Below, one piece after another: positions 5,197-7,856 of a stretch of DNA of 7,856 bases. A program made the translations under genes and the position numbers. Each line of letters starts with the position of its first letter. Positions within the stretch are counted from its first letter, which is position 1. The notes beneath the pieces are model-generated. The model was given only the letters and a program-made list of their open reading frames with translations, made no database searches and was not told the origin of the DNA. Origin of the DNA: Candidatus Bathyarchaeota archaeon (GTDB lineage: Archaea > Thermoproteota > Bathyarchaeia > TCS64); contig JABXKY010000167.1 of NCBI GenBank assembly GCA_013619005.1, positions 1 through 7,856 of the forward strand, given 5' to 3'.

Positions 5197-6018
5197 TTAG
5201 CTGATGTACCCCAGCCTCTTCTCGTCGGGGACCTGGGTTTCCTCTTCCTCCTCGTATATATCGAGACGGCGCTTGATGGACGCATCGATCTTCTTTGCCC
5301 TGATGTCAAGCTGCTTGGTGTCTATCTCGATGTCGATGAGCTTCACAAGCTTGTGCAGCACTGCCTTGCTGGCCAGGTGCTGCGGTACATTTGCGTAAGT
5401 GATATCCCCCATGAGGCAAACACCGTCGATCCCGTTCGCCTTAGCCACACCGATCATGACGCCGTTTAACCCGTTTACGGCGCCGTCGTTCTCTATTATC
5501 TCTACTCCCGCCTCGACGAGTTCGTCCTTCATTGACTCGTCTGTGAATATGCCGTAGACCTTTGGGTCATCGTAGAACTCGTTGGGGAAGGCCGCCATAG
5601 TGTAGATTCGCGTGACGCCCATCTCCACGGCGATATCGGCGATCTTCTGGGCTAGCCTCAGCGACTCCTCGGGAATAGAAGGCTGCGCGTCGCCGACACA
5701 GATTATGATGTTCTGGTCCTCTGATGCGTAGAGCTTGTGTTTTATTGGCGCCATCTCGGCTACGCTGTTTTTGTACACCAGGACGTTATGGAAGTACTTT
5801 ATCTCAGCGAACTGCTTTGCCTTTATCCTTCTTCTCAGATAATCCGCGCTGATCTTCGCTAGGAACCCCATCCCCGGCCATGCGGCTATCATCACTGGGT
5901 CTTTCAAGATTGGTTTTTCGGTAAACTGTACATCCAATGGAATCCAGTTAACGGAGAATGGGATTTGCATTAAACCTTTCGTTTTACAGACCGATATTTT
6001 GTCTCTTGTCGGATTCAT
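5197..6018 (-). CDS. PAC2-family proteasome-assembly chaperone homologue
   Basis: This 273-aa protein belongs to the archaeal PAC2 family (PbaA/PbaB-like), whose studied members help assemble the 20S proteasome alpha ring or bind the core particle. Family marks are DPVMIAAWPGMGFLAKISADYL (about 40-61, the PGMG turn), NIIICVGDAQP (about 103-113), RIYTMAAFPNEF (137-148), GAVNGLNGVMIG (179-190) and CLMGDITYANVPQH (201-214), then a coiled, acidic C-terminal tail. The tail ends KRLGYIS, where Tyr is third from last; this is close to, but not, the penultimate-Tyr HbYX signature of proteasome activators. The ATG at 6018 is preferred over a GTG at 6042 because the TATA box at 6057-6062 predicts a transcript start near 6033 and GGGGA lies 7 nt before the ATG. 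A shorter start at 5970 would also keep the whole PAC2 fold. Confidence 0.88.
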   Translation of the reverse strand: MNPTRDKISVCKTKGLMQIPFSVNWIPLDVQFTEKPILKDPVMIAAWPGMGFLAKISADYLRRRIKAKQFAEIKYFHNVLVYKNSVAEMAPIKHKLYASEDQNIIICVGDAQPSIPEESLRLAQKIADIAVEMGVTRIYTMAAFPNEFYDDPKVYGIFTDESMKDELVEAGVEIIENDGAVNGLNGVMIGVAKANGIDGVCLMGDITYANVPQHLASKAVLHKLVKLIDIEIDTKQLDIRAKKIDASIKRRLDIYEEEEETQVPDEKRLGYIS

Positions 6019-6056
6019 ATAATCGTCCCCTGCCCGACTCACCTGGTTTGTTATGC

Positions 6057-6062
6057 TTTTAT
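6057..6062 (-). promoter_or_regulatory. TATA box of the PAC2 gene
   Basis: The minus strand reads ATAAAA, centred at 6059.5, which predicts a transcript start near 6033. This leaves a leader of about 15 nt with the GGGGA ribosome site (6026-6030) before the ATG at 6018, and it argues against the upstream GTG at 6042 as the start. Confidence 0.5.
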
Positions 6063-6372
6063 CAATTTCACGGTTGTCTCATATGGATGTAACATTCTTG
6101 ATATTTACGCCACAATCTGCCTATATAGTGGACTTAATTTTCTTGTGAAATGTACCCTTTTGATGCAACATAATTATATTATAATTTTTTGAGCCCTTGT
6201 TTGATTGTAGTGGGGGACAACATCGGAAGTGGACACGCTGAGAGCATATCAAGGTGCTTTTGTCGCGCGCCCATTTTGTTCGGGTTTGCCTGAATAATTG
6301 CCCACACAGCCACGAGGCCGGGTATATCGCCGGTAAGTGAATTCCGGTAGTCCTCGCTACACATGATCAACG
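6063..6372. other. Intergenic gap with no convincing gene
   Basis: Together with the PAC2 promoter and leader (6019-6062), this gap is the longest non-coding stretch in the window. Its left half (about 6063-6190) is the most A/T-rich part of the window, with CTATATAG at 6121-6128 and a perfect palindrome at 6172-6186. Its right half (6191-6372) is of ordinary composition. A minus-strand reading frame of about 60 codons (stop 6179-6181) has no promoter, no recognisable domain and none of the AGG arginine bias of its neighbours, so I do not call it a gene. No tRNA box B, C/D-box pair or SRP/RNase P signature was seen by eye. It may hold a divergent regulatory region, an unrecognised small RNA or a decayed gene. 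Confidence 0.6.
6172..6186. repeat. Perfect 7-1-7 A/T palindrome followed by a T-run
   Basis: AATTATA (6172-6178), a single T, and TATAATT (6180-6186) form a perfect palindrome running into six Ts (6185-6190). It could be a strong TATA element for an unseen transcript starting near 6205 on the plus strand, a regulator site, or a T-rich termination signal. No called gene ends here on the plus strand, so the terminator reading has no obvious client. Confidence 0.45.
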
Positions 6373-6744
6373 ATGCTAGAGGATATTAGGCATATGGCAA
6401 GGATAAATGAGTGGACGGACGAAGAGGTAGCGAGGCTGCATGAACTATACGGGTCGAACAGGACATTTGAGGAGATAGAGCTGGAGTTTCCTTTGAGGAC
6501 CAGCAACGCCATCCGCCTCAAGGCGTCAAGGCTAGGAATAAGGCGACCCCTGATACCTGGGAACTTCATACAATCCAAGCCCCTTATTTTTAAAACAGGT
6601 AACCATGACGGAAGTGATGGGTTCATCCTGAAGTGCAATCAGTGCGGCTCATGGATCCAGGTTGACAAAGATATCGAGAGGCGCGCTAGCATACTGAACT
6701 GCGGACAATGCGGATCCATGTATCAGGTTTTGATGGAATTCTAG
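6373..6744 (+). CDS. Myb/SANT-like helix-turn-helix plus zinc-ribbon protein
   Basis: This 123-aa protein is probably DNA-binding. Residues about 13-57 match the Myb/SANT-like or GcrA-type three-helix pattern (EWTDEEVARLHELYG, then TSNAIRLKASRLGIRRP), with the typical leading Trp and the terminal LGI-basic segment. A C-terminal zinc ribbon follows, with C88 and C91 (CNQC) and C110 and C113 (CGQC). The two modules are joined by a linker of about 25 residues. The start is uncertain: the ATG at 6373 has TGATC 4 nt upstream, while the ATG at 6394 (seven codons in) has GAGG 11 nt upstream; both leave the domains whole. The gene stands alone, with a promoter-like TATATC at 6323-6328. A transcription regulator of unknown target is the natural reading. 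Arginine codons are mainly AGG, as in its neighbours. Confidence 0.82.
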   Translation: MLEDIRHMARINEWTDEEVARLHELYGSNRTFEEIELEFPLRTSNAIRLKASRLGIRRPLIPGNFIQSKPLIFKTGNHDGSDGFILKCNQCGSWIQVDKDIERRASILNCGQCGSMYQVLMEF

Positions 6745-6773
6745 GGTAATATCGAGCCCCGATTCATGAGCTT

Positions 6774-6779
6774 TTTATA
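6774..6779 (+). promoter_or_regulatory. TATA box of the CBS-RNase operon
   Basis: TTTATA, the end of a CTTTTTATA run, is centred about 34 bp before the TTG start at 6811. The expected transcript start is near 6803, so the leader would be about 8 nt and would begin with the GGTGAT (6802-6807) that resembles a ribosome binding site. Confidence 0.5.
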
Positions 6780-6810
6780 GGTTGTAGTCAAGTTCTCAAG
6801 TGGTGATCCC

Positions 6811-7365
6811 TTGAGCCTAGAAATGTCATCCAAGATGATAGTGAGGGAAGCCATGTCGAGCCCCGTCATCAGTGTTGACGAGAACGAGGATATCGTGCAG
6901 GTCGCTAACAAGATGCGCGAGCAACGCGTCGGAGCCGTCGTGGTGCTGAACCAGCAGAACCTTCCTGTGGGCATCGTCACTGAGAGGGACATCGTTACGA
7001 GGGTCGTGGCTGACGGCGTTTCACCGAGCACGTTCATCGCGGGGAAGGTGATGTCATCGCCGCTGAAGATGGTGGACCCTGAGATGAACCTGATGGACGC
7101 CATGAAGATGATGGACAAGGAGAACATCAGGCGCCTCGGCGTCATATACAAGGGAGAGCTTGTGGGCGTAGTCACCGATAGGAACATCATACGTTTCATA
7201 CCCACCATCGTTGACATCATGCGGGAGCACAAGGAGATCTTTTCCAATACCCCGGTATCGGGAAGCTCAACGGTGGGCTACTGTGACAGGTGTGAGATTT
7301 ACTCCATGAACCTCCGCGCCATGGACGGGGCGTTCCTCTGCGAGGACTGTCGTGTAGATGGGTAA
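6811..7365 (+). CDS. Two-CBS-domain protein with C-terminal zinc ribbon
   Basis: This 184-aa soluble protein has two tandem CBS domains, about residues 8-66 (REAMSSPVISVDENE...GIVTERDIV) and 78-131 (GKVMSSPLKMVDPE...GVVTDRNII). CBS pairs bind adenine nucleotides or S-adenosylmethionine and act as energy or metabolite sensors. A short linker leads to a zinc ribbon with C158 and C161 (CDRC) and C177 and C180 (CEDC), probably the output module for binding nucleic acid or protein. The start is TTG at 6811, with GGTGAT 3 nt upstream and no usable start before it. An in-frame ATG at 6823 would drop four residues without touching a domain. The last 8 bp overlap the Mut7-C RNase gene. The ligand and target cannot be read from the sequence. 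Confidence 0.9.
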   Translation: MSLEMSSKMIVREAMSSPVISVDENEDIVQVANKMREQRVGAVVVLNQQNLPVGIVTERDIVTRVVADGVSPSTFIAGKVMSSPLKMVDPEMNLMDAMKMMDKENIRRLGVIYKGELVGVVTDRNIIRFIPTIVDIMREHKEIFSNTPVSGSSTVGYCDRCEIYSMNLRAMDGAFLCEDCRVDG

Positions 7366-7819
7366 CCACCACGCCTTCATTGTCGACGGGATGCTGGGGA
7401 CTCTAGCCCGCTGGCTGCGGATCGCGGGGTACGATTCAATCTACTTTAGGGGCATGGATGATGATCGCCTCCTTGAGGAAACAAAGGACTCTGCAAGGAT
7501 AATACTAACCCGAGACAGGGAGCTGTATCAAAGGGCACTGAAACTGGGTCTCAAATCAATATACTTCGAGTCCGAGGAAGTAACGGCTCAGTTAACCCAC
7601 CTGAAAAGGGAGCTGGGTATCAAGCTAGTTGCATCCAACTCCAGATGTCCAAGATGTAACGGGTTGTTGGCTGAGACGCCGAAAACTGATGTTGAAGGGC
7701 TCGTTCCAGCGGAGTCTTTCAACGCCTTCGAGGAGTTCTGGGTCTGCGGGGACTGCTCAAGGGTGTACTGGAAGGGCAGCCACTGGATTAAGATCAGGGA
7801 AACCCTCGGGTCCACATGA
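7358..7819 (+). CDS. Mut7-C RNase-domain protein
   Basis: This 153-aa protein is of the Mut7-C family, a PIN-like fold joined to a zinc ribbon and thought to be a ribonuclease. Conserved marks are all present: FIVDGMLGTLARWLRIAGYD (7-26, with D10, R21 and D26), ILTRDREL (49-56, with D53), then the ribbon RCPRCNGLL (C97, C100, N101) and VCGDCSRVYWKGSHW (C130, C133, W138, H142). The length is the family norm (about 150 aa) and nothing appears damaged. The ATG at 7358 overlaps the CBS gene's stop by 8 bp, with GAGG at 7342-7345, 12 nt upstream, so it is probably translated by coupling. The RNA target is unknown. The pairing with a CBS sensor suggests metabolite-linked RNA processing or decay, which is inference. 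Confidence 0.92.
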   Translation: MGNHHAFIVDGMLGTLARWLRIAGYDSIYFRGMDDDRLLEETKDSARIILTRDRELYQRALKLGLKSIYFESEEVTAQLTHLKRELGIKLVASNSRCPRCNGLLAETPKTDVEGLVPAESFNAFEEFWVCGDCSRVYWKGSHWIKIRETLGST

Positions 7820-7850
7820 AAAGGTTATCACGTAGAAACCGGTAGAGTTG

Positions 7851-7856
7851 TTTATC
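7851..7856 (+). promoter_or_regulatory. Possible TATA box at the right edge
   Basis: The window ends in TTTATC, the same hexamer seen upstream of argG. It stands in the short stretch (7820-7856) after the Mut7-C stop and may belong to a rightward gene beyond the edge. It is cut by the window end, so support is weak. Confidence 0.2.

Noticed and set aside
6179..6364. Minus-strand frame of about 61 codons in the 330-bp gap
   Set aside because: There is no TATA box at a fitting distance, no ribosome site and no domain, and its arginine codons are CGG/CGA rather than AGG; probably chance, though a gene remnant cannot be excluded.
6191..6372. tRNA, C/D-box RNA or SRP RNA in the gap
   Set aside because: No GGTTCRANYCC-type box B, no RUGAUGA/CUGA pair and no SRP-conserved loop was found by eye on either strand.
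6741..7247. Minus-strand frame of 168 codons opposite the CBS gene
   Set aside because: The product is a Met/Ser/Thr-rich shadow of the CBS repeats; the plus-strand CBS and zinc-ribbon motifs are clear.
1..7856. CRISPR array, insertion sequence, toxin-antitoxin or defence cluster
   Set aside because: There are no regularly spaced repeats, no transposase or integrase motifs, and every recognisable gene is of a housekeeping or regulatory kind. The Mut7-C RNase next to a CBS protein is not a known toxin-antitoxin layout.

Overview
The window is a compact stretch of archaeal chromosome. This rests on the gene content: a RadA recombinase with an N-terminal helix-hairpin-helix domain, an archaeal Hjc Holliday-junction resolvase, an aIF1/SUI1 translation factor with its archaeal zinc-binding N-terminus, a PAC2-type proteasome-assembly chaperone, an EMC6-like three-helix membrane protein and a Mut7-C RNase. 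It also rests on TATA-type promoters about 23-29 bp upstream of several start codons and on heavy use of AGG for arginine. The lineage cannot be fixed by reading alone. The RadA sequence and the protein encoded just after radA remind me of Bathyarchaeia-type or other TACK archaea, or a deep euryarchaeon, but that is an impression. I see no insertion sequence, integrase, CRISPR array, rRNA or tRNA.

Layout, left to right. Positions 1-66 hold a TATA-like element that probably fires leftwards out of the window. A leftward two-gene operon follows (winged-helix regulator, then hjc, ATGA overlap), and its promoter carries a 7-bp-arm inverted repeat. Next is argG, also leftward. It diverges over about 77 bp from a rightward gene for an ACT-domain protein. 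Then come a rightward pair, aIF1 plus a 67-aa zinc-ribbon protein (3-bp gap), and a second rightward pair, radA plus a 127-aa unknown protein (17-bp overlap). This last gene meets a leftward EMC6-like gene head-on, with overlapping stop codons. Upstream of the EMC6-like gene lies the leftward PAC2 chaperone gene. A 330-bp A/T-rich gap without a convincing gene follows. The right end has three rightward genes: a Myb/SANT-like helix-turn-helix plus zinc-ribbon protein, a two-CBS-domain plus zinc-ribbon protein, and a Mut7-C RNase overlapping it by 8 bp.

Functionally this is housekeeping territory: recombination and repair (hjc, radA), translation initiation (aIF1), proteostasis (PAC2), membrane-protein biogenesis (EMC6-like), RNA turnover (Mut7-C) and arginine synthesis (argG). 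The points most worth a second look are the regulatory couplings: wHTH with hjc and a candidate operator, an ACT sensor divergent from argG over a possibly shared TATA box, and a CBS sensor translationally coupled to an RNase. The radA-linked unknown and the unexplained 330-bp gap also deserve attention. I found no clear-cut new defence or mobile system.
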